Below, in pieces: positions 20,466 through 34,300 of a stretch of DNA of 64,000 nucleotides (position 1 is its first letter; each line of letters begins with the position of its first letter). The DNA is taken from assembly GCF_029633865.1 (NCBI RefSeq), contig NC_079219.1, positions 54,238,808-54,302,807 on the forward strand, given 5' to 3'. Origin of the DNA: Lampris incognitus. Taxonomy: Eukaryota; Chordata; Actinopteri; Lampriformes; Lampridae. Under the pieces are notes generated by a model that made no database searches, had not been told where the DNA came from, and saw only the letters and a program-made list of their open reading frames with translations. The position numbers and the translations under genes were made by a program.

Positions 20466-23400
20466 AGTTGGCTAATGGCAGTATAATTTTTTCGCGGCTA
20501 AGGCCCATACCTCTGGTGAGTCCCTTAAGCCCTAATCACTTTAACACAGTTCTTCCCCCTCTCTGCCCCCGGCCCTTCATAACGGCACCCCCCTCTCAGG
20601 TCGTAACACCACACTACACCGAACATACACACACACACGCACACCTTTCACATGAGACGCCGCAGGAATGTTTTGCAACAGGGGAAAACTTTGACTTGAC
20701 GGGGAAGTGCCCCCGTGTTTGTGAGCAAAATAGATGCCGGCGGTCGGAGAGCGCGACCGGACCTGCTCGCACCAGCCTGCATGCACGCTTCTTATGATGG
20801 CTGCTGTGTTGACGGAGTAGGACCGGGACCGCTTACGACTTTTTTGTGTCACTGGTCACACACACACACACACACACATACACACACTACCTGGTCAGGG
20901 AAGAACTCCAGCAGGAACGGGCCCAACAGGATGACTCCCAAACTCTCTGGATCCAGTTTACTCTTCATCAGACTGACGCTGGAGGATGGACAGTACAGAG
21001 GAGGAGACGGAGATGAAGGGGGGGGGGTGAACAGCAGATGAATAATACGGGGTGGGGGAGAACAGAGAGAGCGAGATAGAACAGATAAATGGGAAGGGGA
21101 GGGACGAGAGCGAGACAGAGCAGGGTATGAATTTGCCGTATCTGATCCGTGAGAAGTTGTTTATGAAAACCAAACTGGGTAACATTTAAAATTGCCCAAT
21201 CAATCAGCGAGGGGTTATGAAGCTTGTGTTTGCGATTGTGTGTGTGTGTGTGTGTGCGTTGTATCAAAGTGTGTGCATGTTTTTGGGAATACCATGGCAC
21301 TACTAAGTATACCTCCTTCCAGACATTCCTTCGTGTTGGAGTAGTGTTATTTTTGTTTTTGCAGTGATAAAAGTACTAAAAGTCAGATTGTCCTTTTAAG
21401 GCAGAAAGTAGAGAGGAGCGGGTCGGCCCAGACATGCAGGAGAGGGGAACGATAACCTTGCTGCGCCTCTGCTTTTACACTCCGGGCTGCACATGCAGAT
21501 GGGTGACGTGGCGAGCAGCAAGACCCCTCTTTAAGCAGGAGATCCACAGTGGACTTGTGTTAGGGTAGAGATGGCCTTGCTGGTCTGCGGCGGTGTTATA
21601 CTGTGACTGCATGTGACCGCTTAAACGAAAAGCCAGCTGTGCCGTTAATGAGGTGATTGTGCATGGGCCACATTCATCATGCTGCACTGCACCCCCGCGT
21701 CATAAGATGTCTCAATAAACCGGAAAACTTCCTGTTCGAGGTATTACGCAGTCAGCTGATGTGCGGTTTGTCAAGACTGGTGAGTTCTGTGAATCTACAG
21801 TGGCCTAAGTGTTTTCTTCAGCCATAAAACTGCCCTCACAGTGCACAGTGGTGAGGCGACTGATGATAACTGGCCTTTTTGCATCAGTCTCTGTCAGCTG
21901 TGCTTGAAATATCGTTGTGTTTGGATATTCCAAGTTAGTGAACATGAACAGGTTTCTGCCAAAGGTTAAAAAAAAGAAAGAAAAAAGCGCTATGAGGGGG
22001 GCATCTGGGTAGGCTGGCGGTCTATTCCGTTGCCTACCAACATGGGGATCACCGATTCGAATCCCCGCGTTACCCCCGGCTTGGTCAGGCGTTCCTACAG
22101 ACACAGTTGGCCGTGTCTGCAGGTGGGAAGCCGGATGTGGGTGTGTGTCCTGGCCCCTGCAGTAGCGCCTCCTCTGGTCGGTCGGGGCGCTTGTTCAGGG
22201 GGGAGGTGGGGGAATAGCGTGATCCTCCCACGTGCTACGTCCCCCCTGGCGAAACTCTTCACTGTCAGGTGAGTAGAAGCGGCTGGCGGCTCCACGTGTA
22301 TCAGACGAGGCGTGTGGTAGTCTGCAGCCCTCCCCGGATCGCCAGAGGGGGTGGAGCAGCGACCGGGACGGCTCGGAGAGTGGGATTGCCCTGGTATAAT
22401 TGGGAAGAAGGGGGGAAATTAAAAAAAAAAAAAAAAAAAAGGCACTATGGATCCTTGGGAGATGTCATCCATACGCACATTCAGGAGCTCCTCCATTGAA
22501 AGAGAACACGGAAAGTGACATTTTTGGGTGTTGTTGTGGCACCCAGGGTGGTTTTTAATCAGGCTGTGGACATTTGCCCGGTTCATAACTGTCAGCACCG
22601 CAATGAAATAAAGCCAGTTCAGATGTAAAAGCTCAAACAAACATTCTTTGTGCTTGCAACATCGGTTCTAATTTGTTGCCGATGGAGTGATTCCATGCTC
22701 CTGATGACATCACGGATCAGGCTGTCCGGTCCCTGAGTGAGATGTTTGTGTAAATGATTACCGACCAAACTGTTTAAAATCAGAGGGACTACTCCACGGC
22801 ACTCTGTTTCGGGTTTGATTTACACTTGGAGAAAATCTTAAAATAAAGCAAACAAACCATAGAATTAGCGTTATTTCTTTGATTTTGACTGAGAAAACTG
22901 TATCTTATGAACCTCAAAGAAACAAGACTAATCTGAGATTTTACGGAACTTCAAAATGCCAAAGAGTATTCCAGTGTACACTTTGAGTCCATTTTCTTTT
23001 TTTTGTGAACCTTTTCTGTTGCTGACTGGTTGCGGATTCAACAGCGGTGCCCCAACGACCTCTCGAGAGGTTACAGGATAGTTGAGGTGGTGGTGAGATT
23101 CTGTTGCAGGGTGTATGTGTAAGAGGATCATCATCATCATCGGCGGTCACTCGGGATCGAGTATGACTGTCCTGGGGGGACGCCTGCACGTGACAGCTTT
23201 TCACGTGGAGTGGCTGATGTGCCTGCAGCCACGCCACGGTCCTTGGCAGGGGGTGTCCAGAGTCCAATGGCATGGAGAACCAAGACGATTGGGGACCACC
23301 CTCAGCTGCAGCCTTCATCCACCTTCACTGCCGTTGTGACCCGGAGACATCTTCCTGCAGTTCCGCCGTTGAGGTCTTTGTTGGATCGCACTTTGTCTGG

Positions 23401-25818
23401 AACCGCCTCCTTGACCTATCCGCCTTGGGTGACCCTACCAGGAGCCAAGCTCCGGACGCATGGCTCTTGGGATCATTGCTACACACAAGCTTCTCCACCA
23501 CAACAAGGTGGAGATCCAGGAGGAGTGTATGAGGATGTCTATTAGTGACCCTGATGTTGTGATGAAATGCTGCAAACCAATTTCCTACAGGGACAAATAA
23601 AGTTTCTCTCTATCTTAACGCAGCTGGTAATAGAGCAGATAACCCAACTTGCGGCATTACTGATTAGAGATGTGTAACCGTTCCTCAAATTTTCAGTTTC
23701 AGCTGACTTTTTTCTTCCTTCACAACTTCAAACTTAAGTGTGTCTGTGATCGTCGGATAATCATCTGATGATATCTGATTCTGGACAGATGTTTGCCTTA
23801 AGTGCTTATACTGACTGCTGGCAGACCCACGGAAAATATTGACTTCACTCTCTGGGGGAATAAAAGAAAAATCAATGTCTATAATATTGCTGCTATAATC
23901 CATCCATCCATTATCCAAGCCGCTTATCCTAATTAGGGTGGAGGAGGCTGGAGCCTATCCCAACAGTCCAGTCTATAGACTGATGGGCCAAAACATTATG
24001 ACCCCCCACAGGCAAACCAAATAATGTTGACCATCTCCAAGTAAGGGCACATGTCAAGGTGTGGGTAGATCAGATGGTGAGTGGACAATCAGATCTCGTA
24101 CTCAACGTGTTGGATGCAGGAGAAATGGGCAGGAGTAAAGACCTGAGTGATTTTGAAAAGGGCCAAATTGTTATGGCCAGACGACTGGGTCAGAGCATCT
24201 CTGAAATGGCAAGGCAAGTAAGTCAGAAGTGGTGAGTACCTACAGACGGTGGTCCGAGGAGGGACAAACCACAAACCAGCGACAGTGTGTTGGGCACCCA
24301 AGGCTCATCGATGCGCGACGGCAACAAAGTCTATTCCGTCTGGTCTGAACTGACACAAAGCACATCGCGCCCTGCTGTGTATGGGGCTGTGTAGCCACAG
24401 ACCAGTCAGAGTGCCCATGAGCACCCCTGTCCACCGTTGAAAGCAACTGCAATGGGCACGGGAGAGTCAGAACCGGACCTTGAAGCAGTGGAAGAAGGTG
24501 GCCTGGTCCGACGAGTCCCATTTTCTTTAGCTCACATAGATGGCCATGCCATGTATATGTGCGCTCTTTCCTGGGGAAGTGATGGCACCAGGATGCATTG
24601 CGGCAATGTTCTGCTGGGAAACCCTGGGTCCGGCCATTCATGTAGAAGTCAGTTTGACATGTGCCACCTACCTAAACATCGCTGCAGCCCAGGTACACGC
24701 CTTCATGGTAGCGGTATTCCCTGATGGCAGTGGTCTCTTTCAGCAGGATAATGCTTCCTGCCACACTGCACACTTTATTCAGGAATGGTTTCAGGAACAT
24801 GATGTAGTGTTCAAGGTGTTGCCCTGGCCTCCAAATTCTCCAGATCTCAATCTGATTGAACATCTGTGGGATGTGCTGGACCGACAAGTCCGACCCACGG
24901 CGGCTCCACCTCGCACCTCACAGGACTTAAAGGATCTGCTGCTAATGTTTTGGTGCCAGATACCACAGGTCACCTTCAGGGGTCTTGCAGAGTTCACACC
25001 TTGGTGGGTCGGTGCAGTTTTGGCGACACATGGAGGACCAACAGCATATTAGGCAGGCGGTCATAATGCTTTGGCTCGTCAGTATAAATATATTGGCATT
25101 TTGTCAACAGCAAAAAATAACAAAATACAGAGGACAAGAAGAGATGGAAACGGATGAGCTGATGTGGCGGCCCCAAATGGAAGCAGCCAAAAAAAGAAGA
25201 AGAAGATTTTTGTCAACAGCAAATTTACATTACCAAACCATCTTTGAACAGCACCAATATTTGTTTTACGTTTACTGATCAAAATAAATTATTTGGTGAG
25301 GGCATGCACCGGTTTATTGTACATGGGGGACATCTAATATCATTGCAAGGAGGTTCGGCGACTGCCTTGCTGGGTTTTAGGACAGAGACGGGCCTGTTTG
25401 CTGCGGGGAATGGAGACTGGGGATTGGTCCACTTCCTTGTGCCGTTAGCCTGTGATGTGTGCCCCATCTGGGGGTCTGGAGAGCAGATCAGCAGCCGCGG
25501 CACTGCGGTCCAGTTTCCAGGCCAGGGCTGAGGGCTGCATCACCGGGGCTTACTGCCCCTCAGATGAAACACGCCTCCGTTTGAAGCGGCTCTTTAAAGT
25601 GTTTCCGCCCTCTCTCTCTCTCCCCTCTTTCTTTCTTCCTGCAGTTAATGGTCTCGTTCTTTCCTCCTCTTTCTTTCTTTCTTTTCTTCCTGCGTTCTTT
25701 TATAGGGAGTGCTCTCTGGCCTTACTTTATAGTGGCCCTGTTAGTGAAATATGAGCGCGGGCTGCTGACCTGGCCTGGCCGTGACTTACGAGTTAGAACT
25801 TTAGAACTTCTACAGGTG

Positions 25819-25855
<37 letters not shown>

Positions 25856-27210
25856 AGTTGTTGACACAGATACCCACAAGTTCACGGTCTCACTCTCTCT
25901 CTCTAATACTCACACCCAAACACACAAAGCCTTGAGCACTTACTAATCAGGCTCTGAGACAAGGTCAAGGGCCTTCATCACGTCCTCCAGCAAAGACTCT
26001 GGGATGAAACCATTATCTAGAGAGAGAGAGAGAGAGAGAGAGGGGAGAGAGGGGGGGAGCAAGAAAGAGGGGAAAACAAAGCTTGGTGCACTGGTTGACC
26101 CAGAAGGAACAGACACAGCAGGCTTCAGTGACACTGAGGAAGAGGAGGCCTACATACATGCAGCACGAGCTCTATTTACATCTAAAGGCCATGGGGAATT
26201 GACTCATCTCATACAACTAACAGCTCTATGCACGTGCACACACACTAACATGTACACGCACACGCGCACGCACGCACACACACACACACACACACACACG
26301 CCTTGTCCTCTCTCTCTGACCTACATTCCTTGGCTGTAATGACTGCTCTACCTGAGAGGACCAGCTTTAAACACTAACACGTGTGTTTGGCTCAATAAGT
26401 GCAAGTGTGTGTGCGTGTGCGTGCGTGTGTGCGTGCACACTCGTGTGTAGGGGCACACATATATGTATTATTGCTCTCATGTACACACTTGTGCATCAGT
26501 GCGTGTGGCCTCTCGTACTGTGATGCAAACCAAGACGGGGCACGAAGAGGACTAACTGACGCTCGGGGGGCATCCCTGCCCTGCTCCCCGACATCAGCCC
26601 CTCCGGCAGGCAGGAGCCACGGCACGGGGGTTTCACACCGGCAACCGCCAGGCCACGCGGCGAGGAGCGGCGAACACGCCGAACCCGTCACAGGCAAGTA
26701 TGTGTGTGTGTGTGTGTGGTGAATCACATGACTGCGTCTGGCGCCTGTCTTCCATAACACAGGGAGCTATGCGGACTCCACATGTGACACGCAGATTTAC
26801 GACCTCTACACAGAACTGCACTCTGCTGCTGGCAACGCCCCCCGTGTGCGCGAACACAATTAAGTGTGCGTTTGTGCGCTTCGTCAATACATTTCAATAC
26901 CCTGTGCCGATTCATATCAGTGTGTGTACACTATCTGTGTGTGCGTTTGTGTTCTTGTGTGAAAGCGTGTGCGTTATGGACATATGGTGTGCGGAATGTT
27001 CCGGCAGATGCAAGCCGGAGTGGCTCTCCGCATGAGCGGAGCGCCTCGTCCTGCCTTCTTGCCCCCTCCGGGTTTCTCTGGTGGGATTCCGAACTGGTCC
27101 GACGGCTGTGTTTACACACTCGCTGTCAAAGTGGCGGGAGTGAGGCGGCAAGACCGCTCTCAGCTGGTCGGGCTCACCTCCCCGGTACACACAACAACCA
27201 TATGTGCGCT

Positions 27211-27267
<57 letters not shown>

Positions 27268-28280
27268 CTGTCCACACACAAACGACCACATGCATGCACA
27301 CATACAAAAACACACACACACGAAGGATACCCCGAGATGCACAGGCAGACACACACCAAACTACACACACAGATCCCTACGACTCAGCATATTGTTCCTA
27401 TAAACTCAGCGACGAGGAATGTTGCGACGCACAACGCCCGTTGCACAACAAAAACACACGAACGTGTTTATGTGTGTTTGTGCTATCAATGTGCAGATTT
27501 AATCAGGGTCTCAGCTGAAAGCTGTTGCAACACAGAGGGCTCTTAGCGTGTAGTGTGGAGGGGACGGTATGCCTGTGACTCGAATATGACCCCCCCCCTC
27601 CGCCCTCCCGCCCCCCATTATATCTCTCCATGTCTTTCTTTCTCCCCCTCTCTCATCTCTGGAACAGAGGCCACAAATTTACCTAGCAGATGTTCAGCTG
27701 AGACAAAATGTTTCATTTAGATGCCGTTTCTCAAGTCGAGGAGTGGAGGGGGGGCAGTAGTGGTTCATGTGCACACACACACACATGCACACACACACAG
27801 AACACACAATTATCACTTCCACACCCTAATCCTGGGGTCACTACTTGTCTTAAGAAAGCGAGTGCTGCTGACAACATCTGATATGTGGCTCCTGTGAAAA
27901 AAGACACATGGTGACCGTCTCTCTCTCTCTCCCTCTCTCTCTCTCTCTCTTCCTCTGCGCCTCCTGTCACTCTTTTCCGCGTCCTTCCCCTCGCCTTTAC
28001 CCCGTCACCTCAAGCCGGGAACAAAGGAAAAGGACGCGGAGCAGAGATGAAGGGGGGGGCAGTTGACTCAGCTGTGAGAGAATCTTATCTCACCAACCTA
28101 AACATCAACAGGGAGAGGAGGGCGGGTGGGGGGGGGGACACACCACCATTCTGCCTGCAGCACATGGAGGAGAGGGAGAGGAGGAGGGCAGGGGAGGTTA
28201 TAGAGACACCTGCTCCACCAGGAAGGAAAGAGAGGAAAGACAACAGGACAAGGATATTGTACTTCCACAGTTTGTGTGTC

Positions 28281-28325
<45 letters not shown>

Positions 28326-31300
28326 TTCGTTTCGTTTAGGTTGTCCGTCGTGTCCGATGATGACAATCCTGCCTCTGTCACTTGTGAGTCTTCTTATGGC
28401 TGTAAAGCCCAATCCGCGATCCACAATGTCTGCCACAGACAGAACAGGTGAAATCACTGACTTGGGGTGTAGGTGTGGTACTGGCTTCATGTCTCTTCAG
28501 ACGTCTTCTGGTCCGTCGATCACCGCGGTCCTTCTCGAGGTTTTGCACCCCTTGTTGACAGAGCTGCCGCCAGATGGAGCGTTGGGCGGCAGTGTCTTCC
28601 AGCTGGCTCGGGTTCAGGCCGCACTTCTTTATGATGGTCTTCAGCTGGTCTTTGTACCGTTTTTTCTGGCCCCCTGCCAAGCGGCGGCCAAGATGTAGCT
28701 GGCCATACAGCACTTTACGCGGTAAGCGCTCCTTTGGCATCCTGATGACGTGACCGAGCCATCGAAGTTGGTGCTGGGTGACGGTAGCCTCCATGCTGAT
28801 GCAGTTGGTCTTGCGGAGTATTTCAGTATGGGGCACTCGGTCACGCCAGGTTATCCTCAGGATGCATTGTAGGCATCTGATGTGGAAGGCCTCAAGCATC
28901 CTGAGGTGGTGGCTGTACAGGGTCCACGCCTCACAGCTGTAGAGGAGAGTCGTGATGACAACTGCCAAGTAGACAGATATTTTGGTGTGGAGGTTGAGGT
29001 CTTTGTTTTGAAAGACCCTTCTCCTAAGTCTGCCAAAAGAGGATGACGCTTGTTTAATCCGGTTTTGCATCTCCCTGTCGATGCTGCAGTCGTCAGAGAG
29101 AAAGCTGCCCAGGTATTTGAAGGATTCCACTGTTGCAAGCGGTTTGTCGGAGATGTTGAAGGTTGGTGAATGAGATGGAGGAGTAGATGCCCACTGGCAT
29201 ACTACTTCAGTCTTTGTCACATTTATAGAGAGCCCCAGCCTACCATACGCCCTTGCAGCAGCTGCAAGGGTAGCTTGTAGTGCCTCGGGTGTGTGGGCCA
29301 CAACTGCACAGTCATCTGCGTACTGTAACTCAATGATGTGCTCCGATGTCATTTTTGTGACCGCTTGGAGCCTACGGATGTTAAATAGGTTTCCATCTAG
29401 TCTGAAGTCCACAGTAACCCCACTGTCCTTCCTGATTTCCTTGTGGAGCAGCAATGTCACACACAGGAGGAAGATGTTAAAAAGAACTGGAGCAAGGATG
29501 CACCCCTGACGTACCCCGGTGCACACCCTGAAGGGCTCAGATTCCTGGCCTCCAATGGTCACACGTGCCATCATCCCCACGTGAAATCTTTGAAGGATGT
29601 TGACAAACTTTCGTGGACAGCCAAACTTCAGGAGGATGTTCCATAGGATGTCCCTGTTGACTGTGTCGAAAGCCTTTGACAGGTCGATGAAGGCTATGAA
29701 GAGGTTCTGATGTTGCTCCCTGCACTTCTCTTGGAGTTGCCGTGCTGTGAACACCATGTCCACAGTACTCCTATTCTTCCTAAACCCACACTGTGACTCA
29801 GGCAACAGCTCCTCTGAGATGTGTTTTACCAGCCTGTGTAACATGAGTTTGGCCAGGACTTTTCCAGCAACAGCCAGTAGTGAAATGCCACGGCTGTTGC
29901 AACAGAGGGACTTGTCTCCTTTGCCTTTATATATGGAGATGATGTTAGCATCCCTCCACTGCTGAGGGACAGTTTCGTTCTTCCATACGTGTGAGATGAA
30001 CAGGAAAAGTGCACGGGTGCAGAGGTAGCCTCCCTGTTTAAAAATCTCTGCAGGGATACTGTCAGGGCCAGGGGTCTTGTTATTTTTCAGCGACCTAACT
30101 GCACAATGAACCTCTTCAAAGGTTGGTGGAAGGTCAAGGTCTTGGATGGTGGGGCGGACAGGTAGTTCATCCAAGATCGAGGGATCGGTTGGGGAGGGCT
30201 GGTTCAAAAGAGTCTCAAAATGTTCTGCCCATCTTTTTGTGATGAGTTTCTGGTCTTTTATGAGGGTGGTACCATCATCAGACTTCAGGGGGGAGACAGA
30301 GCAGTTTCTTGGGCCGTAGATGGTTTTCACTGCATCATAAAAGTTGTGCATATCATTTCTATCGGCATGGGATTGTATTTCATTTGCCTTCGATATCCAC
30401 CACTCATTCTGCAGGGCACGCAATTTTGACTGCACCTCTCTCCTGGATGCTTGCCATTGTTGCCGGAGTGTAGCTGATGTGGGATTGTTGAGGACAGCAC
30501 TGTGTGCTTTATGCATGCCTTTGAGTATGGAAGTTATTGTGCCTGTGTTGTCATTGAACCAGTCCTGGTGTTTTCTGCTCTTGTAACCGATGGATTGGGA
30601 TGCTGCCTTGTAGAGTCTGGAGCTCACGGAAGACCATTTCCTGTCAATGGAATCATCCGTGCTCAAGAGAAGCTCAATGTCTTCCAGGTTTTCAGCCAGA
30701 GAGAGGCGGAGATTGTTCTGGACCTCAGCCTTTTCTAGCCGGGTACAGTCAAGCCTCTTCTTTCCTGACCTTTGGAGACGAACAGCAGGGCGTACCTCCA
30801 CCTGGAGCCTGGTCATGATGAGCCGGTGATCTGTCCAGCACTCAGCACCTCTCATTGCACGAGTGAGTAAGACGTCTTTTGTATCAGCACGTCTCACAAT
30901 GATGTAGTCCAATAGGTGCCAATGTTTGGAGCGTGGGTGCATCCAGGATGTTTTGTGCTTGTTTTTTAATTGGAAGAGGGTGTTTGTGATGGTCAAGCCA
31001 TGCTCAGCACAGAGGCTTAGGAGGCGCAGTCCATTTGCATTGACTTTCCCAATGCCATGCCCACCAATGACACCACTCCACACCTTGTTGTCTTTCCCCA
31101 CTCTGGCATTGAAATCGCCCAGCAAAAAGATCTTGTCCTCCTTGGGTATATGACGGAGAGCCTCATCTAGTGACTGATAGAAGCGGTCCTTTACGTCATC
31201 CTCTGATGGCAGTGTTGGTGCATAGGCACCTAGGAGGGTGGCATAACGTTTCTTGGCCAGAGGGATCCTGAGCGACATGAGTCTTTCACTTATGCCAATC

Positions 31301-34300
31301 GGTGTTTCAGTGAGTCTTGGTAGGAGGCTGTTTTTTATTGCAAATCCCACACCATGCTGATGTTGTCCTCCTGCAGGGTATCCCTTCCAGAAGAAGGTGT
31401 AGGTGTCCTCCTTCAGGGAGCCTTCATCCAGGAACCTGGTTTCACTGAGTGCAGCAATGTCAATATTGTAGCGATTGAGTTCCGCTGCAATTAGTGCAGT
31501 CCTTCGCTGAGGTCTTTCGGCATTAACGTCCAGCAGAGTTCTTATGTTCCATGTTGCCAGTTTAAAGGGAATTATTTTCTTTTTTTTATTTCGACCGCAG
31601 AGTGGAATGTCCTGATAGGTGCGGTAGCCTATCCAGGATGTTTTGAGTGGGCAATGTTTAGGCCACCTTTTCTAGGCCCCTCCCCAGTTGGGGTGAGCAG
31701 TGTGGCTCCTAAATAGGGCTGCTCAGACACACAGGGGTCTGCCGAGAGCAGCTGCCACTCAAGCCCAGCTGCTGGCGACCATGAATAGCCCTGTGCCGCT
31801 GGCGTGCAGGGGTCTGATTAGGAACTTCCAGTGCATTCATACCTGCTCCCGTCACCAGACACCCCATCGCCGCCAGACTTTGATCCATATTCCGGTTGCT
31901 GGTCTCACCGAGGCAGAGGTGGATACCTGCGCAAAGAGATTATTTACAGTGCCGCTGGGGGTGCGCATGTCCCAGCAGCACTTCTTCACTGTGAGAGGGT
32001 GGGATCTGGTGGCAAGGGGGGCCCAAGACGACCAGCACTCTTCCACAGCTGCAGGAGGCTGCCGGAGCTCCAGTCTGTCAGAGGACCGCCTATCGTGCGC
32101 CGCCATGCACATTGCTTTTCTCTCAGGGTGTGCTCCCCTAGCCTTTGTCGTCCTACACTTACCCACAAGGCAGTGGGACAGTGGTTGGTCAATGCCAGGG
32201 CGTATCCACTTCACATGGGCCTGCGCATTAGACCTCTGGGGACCACTGTAGCTCCGAGATCCCCTACAGTTTAGCCAGGGACCGCAAGGTACCCAGTTAC
32301 CGTGTGTGGCCACGAGGAGGCACTGCAGGAGTCTTGGCGGTAGAGAGGCTATGTACCGGCAGGGGAGACTTACGCACTCGGCTCCTCTTTTCACCCCCAC
32401 AAAGAGGGCTAGCCGGCGGCAGTAGCTGAGAGCAGAGAGTAGCAAGCAGAAGCAGCATGCAGCATGCACTAACTACAAGCACTACTACCCCAGTATTACT
32501 GCACTGACGCATCACACACGCCCTGTGCATCACACACACACACACACACACATACATATATATGTTCAGTCCGTGGCTGAGATTTACCTTCAGGATCAAA
32601 TGACTGGAAGACTCTCCTGGCTTGCTCTGATGGAGACTCAGGACCCACCAAGGACATCTCCTATAGAGAGACGGAGAAAGAAAGAAGATTTTTCTGAATT
32701 TTAAAACAACCCTGATCAACGAGAAGCAGACTTTATCAACGACACATTTTCTATCGCTATCCGTCCATCCATTATCCAAACCGCTTATCCTACACAGGGT
32801 CGCGGGGATACTGGAGCCTATCCCAGCAGTAATCGGGCGGCAGGCGGGGAGACACCCTGGACAGGCCGCCAGGCCATCACAGGCCACACATTCACACCTA
32901 GGGACAATTTAGTACGGCTGATTCACCTGACCTGCATGTCTTTGGACTGTGGGAGGAAACCCACACAGACACGGGACGACCTGGGTTGTTGACCCCCAAG
33001 GTTGGACAACCCCGGGGCTCGAACCCAGGATCTTCTTGCTGTGAGGCGACCGCGCTAACCACTGCGCCACTGTGCTGCCCACTCTATCACCGTCATATTT
33101 TAGTTTTCATTCAGGCTTGTGGTATTGGAGCTGAAAACACGGCGACCCAGAACATTAATAAGCAGGACAAGCTTCACGAGACAGCACGCGCACACACACA
33201 CACACACATTTTCTCTCCCCTCTCCTCTTTTTTGCATGGTAATTTCTCTTTTAGCTCTGAGGCTTTGGCTAGACTGTTGATGGAACCTCCATGCCAACAA
33301 CATGTTCAGCACTGACCTGATACAAACACAGATATGGAGGGAGACAGAACGGAGCAGACAGAGAGACCTCGAGAGACAGAGAGAGCAAGACAGCATTAGA
33401 GAGAGACAGAGCGAGACAGAGTGAGAGAGAGATACAGAATGAGAGAGAGACAGAGCAAGAGAGAGACAGAACGAGAGAGAGACATAGAGTGAGAGAGACA
33501 GTAAGAGAGAGAATGAGAGAGAGAGACAGAGAGAGACAGTTGTTATGTATTGTCGTAATACCTTTGCATTCTGTACTGTACTTTATAGCTTTGGCAATGC
33601 AATACGCTTTTTTTTGTCATGCCAATAAAGCTCAATTGAATTGAATTGAAAAATTGAGAGAGACTAACAGAGAGAGCGAGAGACAGAGAGAGAGAGGGAG
33701 AGATAGCGACAGAGAGAGAGAGAGAGACAGAGTGAGAGACAGCACGAGAGCAAGACAGTGAGAGAGACAGAGAGAAAGAGCGAGAGACACAAGAGCGAGA
33801 GAGAGACAGAGAGAGAGAGACAGAGCGAAAGAGAGACAGAGAGGGAGAGACAGAGACAGAGGGAGAGATAGCGACAGAGAGAGAGAGACGGAGAGAGTAA
33901 GAGACAGCACGAGAGAGCAAGACAGAGCGAGAGAGACAGAGAGAAAGAGCGAGAGACACAAGAGTGAGAGAGAGAGACAGAGCGAGAGAGAGGGAGAGAG
34001 ACAGAGAGAGAGGGAGAGATAGCGACAGAGAGAGAGAGACAGAGAGAGTGAGAGACAGCACGAGAGCAAGACAGTGAGAGAGACAGAGAGAAAGCGAGAG
34101 ACACAAGAGCGAGAGAGAGAGAGAGCGAGAGAGAGACAGAGAGAGACAGAGACAGAGCGAGAGAGACAGAGAAGGAGAGACAGAGACAGAGGGAGAGATA
34201 GCGACAGAGAGAGAGAGATGGAGAGAGTAAGAGACAGCACGAGAGCAAGACAGAGCGAGAGACACAAGAGTGAGAGAGAGACAGAGCGAGAGAGAGGGAC

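Noticed and set aside
31852-32469. 205-codon frame as an independent host gene
   Set aside because: It lies in the LINE 5' region on the same strand, shows no known domain, and has no splice or promoter evidence of its own.
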